Part shown: positions 1-5,503 of the stretch, one piece after another
Position numbering within the stretch: position 1 is the first letter of the stretch
How the letters are laid out: each line of letters starts with the position of its first letter
From: an uncultured Collinsella sp.
GTDB taxonomy: Bacteria > Actinomycetota > Coriobacteriia > Coriobacteriales > Coriobacteriaceae
DNA length: 5,826 bases
Direction: 5' to 3'
Assembly (NCBI GenBank): GCA_900547285.1
Contig: URGF01000120.1
Location: forward strand, 1 to 5,826
Position numbers and translations under genes: made by a program
Notes under the pieces: generated by a model
Told to the model about the DNA's origin: nothing
The model's input: the letters and a program-made list of their open reading frames with translations, nothing else
Databases searched by the model: none

Positions 1-65
1 TCCACAGAACGATTCTCAAACTCGCGACAAGAATACCGAGACCGAGCCAGATCCAAATAACTCAC
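1..65 (-). CDS. Nitroreductase family protein, N-terminal fragment
   Basis: The first 21 codons of a leftward gene that continues past the window edge. It reads MSYLDLARSRYSC followed by REFENRSV, the usual opening of FMN-dependent nitroreductases (a short helix, then R-Y/R-S-x-R-x-F-x-x-x-x-V). In that family the Arg/Ser residues, here R10, S12 and R14, contact the FMN phosphate. The enzymes reduce nitro compounds, quinones or related substrates with NAD(P)H; the substrate cannot be told from this fragment. The GTG start at 65-63 is chosen because GGAGGG lies 7 nt upstream and family similarity begins right after it. The gene lies downstream of the phosphate-uptake operon on the same strand, separated by a long hairpin and a repeat-rich leader, so it is probably transcribed separately. 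Being only an edge fragment, it could be any nitroreductase subfamily. Confidence 0.72.
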   Translation of the reverse strand, partial: MSYLDLARSRYSCREFENRSV

Positions 66-72
66 AACCAAG

Positions 73-78
73 CCCTCC
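73..78 (-). promoter_or_regulatory. Ribosome binding site fixing the nitroreductase GTG start
   Basis: On the minus strand GGAGGG lies 7 nt before the GTG codon at 65-63. It is the only good Shine-Dalgarno sequence in this leader and decides the start in the absence of a nearby ATG. Confidence 0.7.
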
Positions 79-221
79 AAAGTCAGCAAATCAATCCAAA
101 GTAAACCAAAGGGTACCCAAAGCCCCATCCACCCAAACGTTTAAGGCGGTCCCAAAGTTTCCAATCGGGCCCCAAGGTCCTGTCAACAAAGGCCCCATCG
201 CTTTCAAAGTATCAGCCAAAG
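77..221 (-). repeat. Leader with repeated CTTTGG hexamers upstream of nitroreductase gene
   Basis: Read on the minus strand, exact CTTTGG occurs at 216-221, 152-157, 117-122, 106-111, 96-101 and 77-82. One-mismatch forms lie near 204, 186, 172 and 133. Several spacings are close to one or two helical turns (10, 11, 19, 19, 20 bp). The last copy overlaps the ribosome binding site. The stretch is strongly skewed, G/T-rich on the sense strand and T-poor (about 17%) on the plus strand. No gene is confidently placed between 66 and 345. The repeats could be a regulator-binding array or RNA elements in a 5' leader; no known regulator is recognised. No clear -35/-10 pair was found, although a TTGACA occurs near 180-185 on the minus strand without a matching -10. 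Confidence 0.5.
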
Positions 222-243
222 TTCCCAATGGTGGTATGTAAGG

Positions 244-323
244 CGAAGGGCCGGCACCTGTTTACTTTCGAACGACTCTGCCACGCAGCCGGAGTGAGAA
301 AGCAAACAGGTGCCGGCCCTTCG
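244..323. repeat. Long near-perfect inverted repeat (possible operon-end hairpin)
   Basis: The arms 244-263 and 304-323 are exact reverse complements over 20 bp. Past one A/C mismatch the pairing continues for 5 bp, giving 26-nt arms (244-269 and 298-323) around a 28-nt loop. It starts 23 nt after the DUF47 stop codon on the minus strand, so it may end that operon's transcript or protect its 3' end. There is no T tract on either side, and the stem is far longer than the terminators elsewhere in this window. It could instead be a dispersed palindromic element of the REP/MITE kind. Confidence 0.8.
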
Positions 324-345
324 ACGCCGGGACACATACCCCCAA

Positions 346-969
346 TTAACTGTTCTTCATGACAATCGAATCCACAACATCGGCCACATTCTCACAGCAG
401 TCAGCGCAGTACTCCAGGAAGGCGTATACGTCACGCCAGGCGATGACCTCGAGCGGGTCCTTGCCGTTAACGTGCAGGTTGCGCATGGCGTTGATATAGA
501 GCTCGTCGGCTTCGGACTCGATGGTGTTGATCTGGATGACGAGTTCGCGCAGGGTCTTGGACTTGCGGTAGTTGGGCAGCTCGACCATCAGGTCTTTCAT
601 GGCGCGGCAGGCGTCAGTCACCTTGTGGGCGATGACGATGGCGTCGGGATGGATGCTCTGGATGTTGGTGAAGTAGACGCGCTGCACGACGCCCTCGATG
701 CGGTCGAGCACGGTGTCGAGTGAGCAGCTCATCAGATCCAGATCCTCGCGCTCGAGCGGGGTGATAAAGGCGGTGAGCAAGGCGTCTTCGAGCTCGTGGT
801 GCTTCTTGTCTGCCGCATGCTCAATCGCATGCATCTTATCGAGCATGTCGTGGATCTGCGCGGGGTCAAAGTTCTCAAAAATCTTGGTGAGCAGCTCGGC
901 TGCCTGAACGGCGAGGTCGGCGCAGGCAACGTAGTTATCAAAGTAGAACGAATCGGGTTTCTTTGCCAT
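346..969 (-). CDS. DUF47 family protein, PhoU-like phosphate transport partner
   Basis: A 207-residue all-helical protein of the DUF47 (TIGR00153-type) family, structurally related to PhoU. Such proteins are cytoplasmic and usually encoded next to PiT phosphate transporters, where they are thought to control or support uptake. PhoU-type E-x-x-x-D metal-binding motifs are visible at E50-D54 (EHAAD), E151-D155 (ESEAD) and E193-D197 (ENVAD). The length is normal for the family and the protein looks intact. The ATG at 969 follows AAAGGA at 977-982 with a 7-nt spacer. The gene begins 67 nt after the transporter stop on the same strand, and I see no terminator in the gap, so the two probably form a bicistronic operon. 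Metal binding and a regulatory role are inferred from the family. Confidence 0.9.
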   Translation of the reverse strand: MAKKPDSFYFDNYVACADLAVQAAELLTKIFENFDPAQIHDMLDKMHAIEHAADKKHHELEDALLTAFITPLEREDLDLMSCSLDTVLDRIEGVVQRVYFTNIQSIHPDAIVIAHKVTDACRAMKDLMVELPNYRKSKTLRELVIQINTIESEADELYINAMRNLHVNGKDPLEVIAWRDVYAFLEYCADCCENVADVVDSIVMKNS

Positions 970-1036
970 GGGTGGGTCCTTTCGAGGCGAAGACGGGTGG
1001 GCGAGGTAATGCAGTCCGGATGGACGTTCGGTTTGA

Positions 1037-2086
1037 CTAGAGGAACATCATGAACAGCTTGGCCATGACAAAGCTGATGAGTCCGCAGGCGGGGAAGGTA
1101 AAGAACCAGGTGAACATCATGTCCTTGACCACGCCAAAGTTGATGGCCGAAAGGCGCTTGACGGCACCGACGCCCATGATGGCGCAGGTCTTGATGTGGG
1201 TGGAGGACACGGGGATGCCGGTAAGGGTGGCAAGCAGCAAGTTCGCGGCGCCTGCGAGGTCGGCAGAGAAGCCCTGATACTTCTCGAGCTTGACCATGCT
1301 CTGGCCGACGGACTTGATGATGCGCTCGCCGCCCACGCTGGTGCCGATACCCATAGTGGCCGAGCACAGCAGCATAATCCAGATGGGGATGCCTGCATCG
1401 CCGACGCTCGTCTGGCCGCTGGCAAAGGCCACGCCTAAAAAGAGCACGCCGATGAACTTCTGTCCATCCTGCGCGCCGTGCATAAAGCTCATGGCCGCGG
1501 CGCTCGCGATCTGAGCGTATTTAAAGAAGACATTGGCACGTCGCCTGTTGGCGGCGGCGAAAAGAATCGAGACGAGCTTGCACAGGACCCAGCCCATGAC
1601 AAAGCCCAGGCCTATGGAGAGCGCCAGGCCGTAGATGACCTTCATCCACTCGTGGACGTTGACGCTGCTCGCACCGCCGAGGGCGATGGCGGCACCGGTC
1701 AGGCCGGCGATAAGGCTGTGGCTTTGCGAGGTGGGGATGCCAAAACGCGACGCTGTGGCGCCGTAGACGACGATGGAGAACAGCGCCGCGCATAGGCAGG
1801 CGAGCGCCATGGTGCTGTTTCCGCCAAAGTCGACGATATGTGAGATGGTGTTGGCGACGCTCGCGTTAAAGTGCGTCATGATGAGCACGCCGAGGAAGTT
1901 GAATGCGGCGCTCATGAGAATGGCGGCGCGGGCGGGCATGCAACGCGTAGTGACGCAGGTCGCGATGGCGTTGGGCGCGTCGGTCCATCCATTGACGAAG
2001 ATGGCGCCCAACGCGAGGATCACGGTGACGGCAAGGACTGGGTTCGACACAATTTGGCCGAGGAAGGTTGAGAACGTTACGTCCAT
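1037..2086 (-). CDS. pit: PiT family inorganic phosphate transporter
   Basis: A 349-residue polytopic membrane protein of the PiT (PF01384) family, which imports phosphate with a cation (H+ or Na+), often as a metal-phosphate complex. The inverted-duplicated signature motifs are present. The first half has GWTDAPNAIAT (33-43) and FGIPTSQSHSLIAG (115-128). The second half has HGAQDGQK (203-210), GTSVGGERIIKSVG (248-261) and GIPVSSTHIKTCAIMGVGA (290-308). The length fits the shorter bacterial members. The ATG at 2086 has only a modest GAGAAAG ribosome site (2094-2100). The same frame is closed by a TAA at 2119-2117, so the protein cannot extend further upstream. It leads an operon with the DUF47 gene, the standard partnership. 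No Pho-box-like direct repeat was recognised, so the phosphate response cannot be judged. Confidence 0.93.
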   Translation of the reverse strand: MDVTFSTFLGQIVSNPVLAVTVILALGAIFVNGWTDAPNAIATCVTTRCMPARAAILMSAAFNFLGVLIMTHFNASVANTISHIVDFGGNSTMALACLCAALFSIVVYGATASRFGIPTSQSHSLIAGLTGAAIALGGASSVNVHEWMKVIYGLALSIGLGFVMGWVLCKLVSILFAAANRRRANVFFKYAQIASAAAMSFMHGAQDGQKFIGVLFLGVAFASGQTSVGDAGIPIWIMLLCSATMGIGTSVGGERIIKSVGQSMVKLEKYQGFSADLAGAANLLLATLTGIPVSSTHIKTCAIMGVGAVKRLSAINFGVVKDMMFTWFFTFPACGLISFVMAKLFMMFL

Positions 2087-2116
2087 ATATGGGCTTTCTC
2101 GAAGTTTGCAGACACG

Positions 2117-2148
2117 TTACAAAAACATGATAAATCGTATCACCTCCT
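2117..2148 (-). promoter_or_regulatory. Perfect Shine-Dalgarno plus 3-codon mini-ORF in the pit leader
   Basis: On the minus strand AGGAGGTGAT (2148-2139) is fully complementary to the conserved 16S rRNA 3' tail, yet it lies 52 nt upstream of the pit ATG. It is followed by ATG TTT TTG TAA (2128-2117), a start-stop ORF in the same frame as pit. The gap from AGGAGG to this ATG is 14 nt, longer than ideal. It could be an upstream mini-ORF controlling pit by re-initiation, a ribosome standby site, or the remains of a longer pit N-terminus cut off by the TAA. Confidence 0.45.
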
Positions 2149-2299
2149 GCGGGTCTCTTTACCGAGTTCTGATGGGAGAAGTGAACTTTTTGGCACTAAA
2201 ATTGAATATTAGCCCTGTTGACCGCGGGTGTTCTTTTTGCTAACACGCCATGCGGACACGTGCGATTACTACGACACTCCAAAACCACAGTCTGTTCGC

Positions 2300-2329
2300 T
2301 TTACAACATGCAAACATGCGTTCGATAAT
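2300..2329 (+). promoter_or_regulatory. Promoter for the small unknown gene
   Basis: TTTACA (2300-2305) and GATAAT (2324-2329), each 5 of 6 to the sigma-A consensus, are 18 bp apart. The predicted transcript start is about 2336-2337, right at the ATG at 2337. The divergent region 2087-2336 otherwise shows a weaker TTGACC/TAACAC pair (2218-2246), a small palindrome GTGTT/AACAC (2228-2246) and the pit leader; no further gene is seen in it. Confidence 0.5.
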
Positions 2330-2336
2330 AGGAGGC

Positions 2337-2675
2337 ATGGAATATCGACAGACAGACGGCAAAACTCGGCGCGTGCACAAGCAGTATGTGGACGTCGTGG
2401 CCCGCATCCTCGCGGGCGGACAGGTCGTGCCGGTCACCGTCTGCTGGGTCGACGGCCGTTGTTTTACGATCGACGAAATTATCTCGACCACCGGGTTTGG
2501 CCTGATGGTCCACGGCATCCGTACGGCAACATATAAGGTGCGTTTTGGCGGGCACGCGACCGAGTTGTATCTGGAGGACCAGACGCGCGAGCGGGCAGAC
2601 GGCTCGCAGGCACACGTGATGCGTTGGTGGGTCTGGGCCTTTGATCGTACGCTTGAGGGCGAGCGCCGTAGGTAA
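2337..2675 (+). CDS. Small conserved-looking protein of unknown function
   Basis: I do not recognise this gene with certainty. From ATG 2337 it encodes 112 residues with no signal peptide or membrane segment. It has a basic, helix-prone start (KTRRVHKQYVDVVARIL). A probable beta-rich core follows: VVPVTVCWVDGRCFTIDEI, then GLMVHGIRTATYKVRFGGH, ELYLEDQ and MRWWVWAF, ending in Arg-rich GERRR. The pattern 'P-V-x-V-x-W-x-D-G-R-x-F-x-I' recalls small actinobacterial DUF6504-like proteins, but this is a weak resemblance. Start choice: an open frame extends to ATG 2250 with another ATG at 2316, but none of the starts has a properly spaced ribosome site. AGGAGG at 2330-2335 is only 1 nt from ATG 2337. 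The promoter at 2300-2329 would start the RNA at 2337, so leaderless translation from there is preferred. The gene is divergent from pit and 79 nt upstream of the BI-1 gene, with no obvious terminator between. Confidence 0.65.
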   Translation: MEYRQTDGKTRRVHKQYVDVVARILAGGQVVPVTVCWVDGRCFTIDEIISTTGFGLMVHGIRTATYKVRFGGHATELYLEDQTRERADGSQAHVMRWWVWAFDRTLEGERRR

Positions 2676-2693
2676 GGACGTACGGCATTCGGG

Positions 2694-2699
2694 TACAAT
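2694..2699 (+). promoter_or_regulatory. Probable -10 box for the BI-1 family gene
   Basis: TACAAT (5 of 6 to TATAAT), preceded by GGG, lies 55 nt before the BI-1 start and just after the preceding stop codon. No convincing -35 is seen at 16-18 bp. A short hairpin (TGACA 2699-2703 with TGTCA 2711-2715) sits at the expected transcript start. Confidence 0.35.
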
Positions 2700-2754
2700 G
2701 ACAGGAATCTTGTCAGCTACTGCGCTGTCGCGGCGCTTTTGAAAGGACGAAATT

Positions 2755-3450
2755 ATGAACGATATTCAGGGCTATCAGAACGGCCCCATCGAAACCGGCG
2801 CAAGCCGTGCCAAGGAGATGTCGCCGCGTGCGTATAATCTTGCCATGTCTGCCCTGATCTTTTTGGGCTTTTGCGCCATGGGCGTCGGTGCTTACTTTAC
2901 GAGCACCATGTCGTTTGCGCGCATGATGATGAGCGGCGCCGCTTTGCCGCTGGTCTTTGGCTCATTTATTTTGACCATCGTCGGCATGGTCATGATGTCG
3001 GCCGCCGCCAGCAAGCAGTCCGTGGGCCTGTCCCTTGTGGGCTACGTAATCTTTGCGAGCACCTTTGGCCTGACCGCGTCGTTTGGCCTTGCCAACTACG
3101 ACCTGCCCACCATCAACACTGCCTTTATCGCCACGGCCGCCATCACCTTTGTCTTTGGCGCCTTGGGCATGACGTTCCCCAAGTTTTTCCAGCGCGTATA
3201 TGGCATCGGTTTTGGCATTCTGCTCGCCACTATTCTGGTTGAGATCGTGCTGATGTTCATGGGCGTCTCGCAGACCATCACCGACCTGATCGTAATCGTG
3301 GTGTTCGCCGGCTTTATTGGCTACGACACCTATGTTGCCACGACGGTGCCGCCTACGCTGCCCAACGCCGTGCTCATGGCGTCCAATCTGTTCGTGGACA
3401 TTATCAACGTGTTCCTGCGCATCCTGAACATCCTTGGCCGTCGCGACTAG
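2755..3450 (+). CDS. Bax inhibitor-1/YetJ family integral membrane protein
   Basis: A 231-residue protein of the BI-1-like family (PF01027; bacterial YccA/YbhL/YetJ), with a soluble N-terminus of about 27 residues and then about seven membrane segments. Bacterial YetJ acts as a pH-gated calcium leak channel; others bind FtsH-type proteases. The C-terminal family signature is clear: FAGFIGYDTYVATT followed by NLFVDIINVFLRILNILGRRD. Asp191 (GYDT) and Asp215 (FVDIIN) are 24 residues apart, the same spacing as the Asp171/Asp195 pH-sensing pair of Bacillus subtilis YetJ, so channel gating may be retained. The length is typical. The ATG at 2755 follows GAAAGGA (2741-2747) with a 7-nt spacer. A strong terminator follows at 3494-3522, so transcription is mono- or at most bicistronic with the small gene upstream. 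The channel function is inferred from the family. Confidence 0.92.
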   Translation: MNDIQGYQNGPIETGASRAKEMSPRAYNLAMSALIFLGFCAMGVGAYFTSTMSFARMMMSGAALPLVFGSFILTIVGMVMMSAAASKQSVGLSLVGYVIFASTFGLTASFGLANYDLPTINTAFIATAAITFVFGALGMTFPKFFQRVYGIGFGILLATILVEIVLMFMGVSQTITDLIVIVVFAGFIGYDTYVATTVPPTLPNAVLMASNLFVDIINVFLRILNILGRRD

Positions 3451-3493
3451 TGGCGAATTGCGGCGGTGCTTGCCGTGCGTGTAAATCGATGCG

Positions 3494-3522
3494 AAAGGCG
3501 GTCCTTCGGGGCCGTCTTTTTT
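3494..3522 (+). terminator. Intrinsic terminator after the BI-1 gene
   Basis: Stem GGCGGTCC (3497-3504) pairs with GGGCCGTC (3509-3516), with two G-U pairs, around a TTCG tetraloop. It is extended by AAA/TTT and runs into six T residues (3517-3522). This is a textbook rho-independent terminator 43 nt after the stop. Confidence 0.92.
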
Positions 3523-3535
3523 GTACTCGGCGGGG

Positions 3536-3541
3536 TATCAT
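3536..3541 (+). promoter_or_regulatory. Probable -10 box for the TIGR02452 gene
   Basis: TATCAT (5 of 6 to TATAAT), preceded by GGGG, lies just past the terminator T tract and would place the RNA start near 3548, giving a leader of about 40 nt. No clear -35 is seen; its place is occupied by the terminator. Confidence 0.35.
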
Positions 3542-3587
3542 GGATGGGAAAAGCCGATAGCGGCAGCGACAGGAAAGGTGACCACTT

Positions 3588-4709
3588 ATGGCAGACGTCG
3601 ACAACAGGAACCGTAACCGCAGGTCCAACCGAGCGGGTCAGCCCAATCCCAAGCGCGAGGCCCGTGCCAAGGCCGCCGAGCGTCACGTGGCAACTGTGTC
3701 CGAAGCGTGCGCCAAGGATATCGAGCGTTCGCTTGCCGGCGTGTGCGAGTTCGATGGTATGCCTGCCGGTTTTGTCGCGGCGATGAAGGCCAAGGTTCAG
3801 AGTGCTGTGGCCGCCGAAGAACAGGTTGCCGAGGACGTCGAGGGCGCGGAGGCTGCCGAGACCGAGACGGCGCCCGAGACCGAGGCAGCGCCTGAGCCTG
3901 CCGAGGAAATCGCCGAAGCTGAGTCCGCGCCTGCTGAGGAGCCCGCTCCGGTTCTGCCTGAGGTCACCGTGCTCGATGCCTCCGCCACGCAGGCCATCCT
4001 GGACAACGGTCGTGGCTATGCGCAGTTCTGCGACATGGCCGTGCTCGCCTTTGCCTCGTTCACCAACCCGGGCGGTGGCTACATCCAGGGCTATCTGGGC
4101 CAGGAGGCCACGCTGTGCGCCGATTCGTATCTGTACAACGTTCTCGATAAGCAGCGCAAATGGTACGGCGAGAACCGTCGCCGCAACATCAACTGCGAGC
4201 TTTACCGCAACCGTGCGCTGGTGGTGCCTGCGGTGCGCTTCGACCGCAACCACGTGCATGCATACGCCGACGTGATCGTGGCCGCCGCGCCCAACGTTAA
4301 GCGCGCCCGCCAGGAGTATCGCGTGAGCGACGATGCTCTGCTGGACGCCCTGCGCGACCGCATTCGCTTTGTGCTTGCCATCTGCGACGAGCTAGGTCGC
4401 GAGAAGCTCGTGCTGGGCGCTTGGGGCTGCGACAACAACGGCTTTGACGCAGAGGCCGTGGCCGAGCTCTTCCGCAAGGAGCTCGCGTCGGGCGACTTTA
4501 AGGTCAAGCAAGTCTTCTTTGCCGTGCCTTCTACGCGCTGGGATGAGGATTTTGCCAAGTTCGAGCACGTGCTGGCAAACTTCCCCGAGCGCAACGAGGA
4601 GTCCTATGCCCAGGTTGCCGCTCGCGCTGCGGCAGCTCGCGCCGCCGAGCAGACCCAGGCTGCTACCGAGGATGATGAGGACGAGGACGATTGGCGCAAG
4701 TACCTGTAA
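3588..4709 (+). CDS. TIGR02452 family PARG-like macrodomain protein, catalytic motif altered
   Basis: A 373-residue relative of the microbial poly(ADP-ribose) glycohydrolases (TIGR02452/DUF2263). Family enzymes remove ADP-ribose polymers using a GGG-x(6-8)-QEE loop. A basic N-terminus (1-30) and a helical PARG-N-like part (about 30-75) come first. A 45-50 residue Ala/Glu/Pro-rich acidic linker (about 76-125) follows, then the macrodomain (about 125-340). The signature reads NPGGGYIQGYLGQEATL: G162-G164, seven residues, then Q172-E173-A174. Ala replaces the second Glu, the catalytic acid in characterised enzymes (Glu115 of the Thermomonospora curvata enzyme, Glu756 in human PARG). The later motif usually seen as GAWGCGxFxN reads GAWGCDNNGF (about 286-295). 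The tail is acidic (EDDEDEDDW). ATG 3588 follows AAAGGTGA (3574-3581) with a 6-nt spacer. Terminators on both sides make it a single-gene unit. It may bind ADP-ribose without cleaving it, or use different chemistry. Confidence 0.82.
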   Translation: MADVDNRNRNRRSNRAGQPNPKREARAKAAERHVATVSEACAKDIERSLAGVCEFDGMPAGFVAAMKAKVQSAVAAEEQVAEDVEGAEAAETETAPETEAAPEPAEEIAEAESAPAEEPAPVLPEVTVLDASATQAILDNGRGYAQFCDMAVLAFASFTNPGGGYIQGYLGQEATLCADSYLYNVLDKQRKWYGENRRRNINCELYRNRALVVPAVRFDRNHVHAYADVIVAAAPNVKRARQEYRVSDDALLDALRDRIRFVLAICDELGREKLVLGAWGCDNNGFDAEAVAELFRKELASGDFKVKQVFFAVPSTRWDEDFAKFEHVLANFPERNEESYAQVAARAAAARAAEQTQAATEDDEDEDDWRKYL

Positions 4710-4734
4710 TCGGTACGTGCTGACAGATAGGTCG

Positions 4735-4768
4735 AGCCGGCGGGAGAGGCTGCTTCCGTCGGCTTTTT
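4735..4768 (+). terminator. Intrinsic terminator after the TIGR02452 gene
   Basis: Arms 4735-4746 (AGCCGGCGGGAG) and 4753-4764 (CTTCCGTCGGCT) form a 12-bp stem with two G-U pairs around a 6-nt loop, followed by a T tract (4764-4768). It ends only 19 nt before the next start codon. The downstream gene therefore depends on readthrough or on a promoter overlapping this hairpin. Confidence 0.9.
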
Positions 4769-4787
4769 ACTGAGCGAGGGGCTTACG

Positions 4788-5447
4788 ATGAAAAACGTTC
4801 TATGCTTTGGCGACAGCAACACCTATGGTTACGATCCGGCGGGCATGCGCGACGGCACCGCGGTGCGCTATGCGCAGGATGTGCGCTGGTGCGGCGTGGC
4901 CCAACGTGACTTAGGCGAGGGCTGGCATGTAATTGAAGAAGGCCTCAACGGCCGCACGACGGTACGCGACGACATGTGCCATCTGGACACCAATCTTAAC
5001 GGCATCCGCGCACTTCCGATGCTGCTCGAGGCCCATAAGCCGCTGGACGCCATTGTGATCATGCTGGGCACCAACGACTGTAAGACGGTCTTTAACGTGA
5101 CAGCTTCCGATATCGCCCGTGGCGCCATGGCGCTGATTCGCGCCGTCCGCGCGTTTCCGTGGACCGACGCTGCGCCTTGTCCGCGCATTCTGCTGATGGC
5201 GCCTATCAAGATTAAGCCGCAGATCGCCGACGTATATATGACCGATTTTGACGAGCATTCCGTAGAAGCCTCGGAACATTTTGGTGAGTACTACGCGCAT
5301 GTGGCTGAGCAGTTTGGCTGCGACTTTTTGAATGCCGCCGACTTTGCCGAGCCGGGCGATATCGACTATCTGCATATGATGCCCGAAAGCCATGAGAGCC
5401 TGGGTCACGCCGTGGCAGCCAAGCTCCAAGAGATGCTCGGTGAGTAG
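4788..5447 (+). CDS. SGNH/GDSL hydrolase, arylesterase/acyltransferase-like
   Basis: A 219-residue cytoplasmic-looking hydrolase (no signal peptide) of the SGNH superfamily. It is close in layout to the Mycobacterium smegmatis arylesterase/acyltransferase AcT: that protein's opening ILCFGDSLTWG, DVRWTGV, VIEEGL-ART and IIMLGTND are matched here by VLCFGDSNTYG, DVRWCGV, VIEEGLNGRTT and VIMLGTND. The catalytic blocks are complete: Ser10 in GDSN, Gly52 in EEGL, Asn96 in GTND, and Asp193/His196 in DYLH. Family enzymes cleave short acyl esters and may transfer acyl groups; the natural substrate is unknown. The length matches the family. ATG 4788 follows GAGGGG (4776-4781) with a 6-nt spacer. It sits directly behind the preceding gene's terminator and ends in its own hairpin, convergent with a minus-strand gene beyond the repeat array. 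Confidence 0.9.
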   Translation: MKNVLCFGDSNTYGYDPAGMRDGTAVRYAQDVRWCGVAQRDLGEGWHVIEEGLNGRTTVRDDMCHLDTNLNGIRALPMLLEAHKPLDAIVIMLGTNDCKTVFNVTASDIARGAMALIRAVRAFPWTDAAPCPRILLMAPIKIKPQIADVYMTDFDEHSVEASEHFGEYYAHVAEQFGCDFLNAADFAEPGDIDYLHMMPESHESLGHAVAAKLQEMLGE

Positions 5448-5456
5448 TGCGATCCC

Positions 5457-5489
5457 AAGCCACCACAGAAGTTCCCCTTGCGGCGGCTT
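5457..5489 (+). terminator. Terminator hairpin after the SGNH hydrolase gene
   Basis: AAGCCACC (5457-5464) pairs with GGCGGCTT (5482-5489) with one A/C mismatch, beginning 10 nt after the stop. The following GTTTCGTTGCTTT is T-rich but interrupted, so this is a moderate terminator. Confidence 0.6.
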
Positions 5490-5503
5490 GTTTCGTTGCT
5501 TTG

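Noticed and set aside
2..241. A plus-strand frame open from the left edge to TAA at 239-241 (Pro/Asn/Lys-rich peptide)
   Set aside because: The segment is very poor in T on this strand, which makes open frames likely by chance. The peptide is low-complexity, and the opposite strand carries a recognisable nitroreductase start with a ribosome site.
310..723. 137-codon plus-strand open frame opposite the DUF47 gene
   Set aside because: Asp/Gly/Val-rich shadow of the PhoU-like gene, with its start inside the long hairpin and no ribosome site.
2139..2148. ATCACCTCCT on the plus strand as a 16S rRNA 3' end fragment
   Set aside because: Neighbouring 16S sequence is absent on both sides; it is better read as a Shine-Dalgarno sequence on the minus strand.
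2218..2246. TTGACC-17-TAACAC as the main promoter of the small gene
   Set aside because: The -10 matches only 3 of 6 positions, and the downstream TTTACA/GATAAT pair is better and fits the ATG.
2250..2336. N-terminal extension of the small unknown protein from ATG 2250
   Set aside because: No ribosome site, composition unlike the rest of the protein, and a promoter-like pair lies inside it.
3447..4259. 270-codon minus-strand open frame opposite the TIGR02452 gene
   Set aside because: It is antisense to a gene with clear domain motifs, start site and terminator. Its His/Gly/Leu-rich composition is typical of a high-GC shadow frame.
4911..5429. 172-codon minus-strand open frame opposite the SGNH hydrolase
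   Set aside because: The sense strand shows a complete catalytic set and family-typical length; the antisense peptide has no recognisable motifs.
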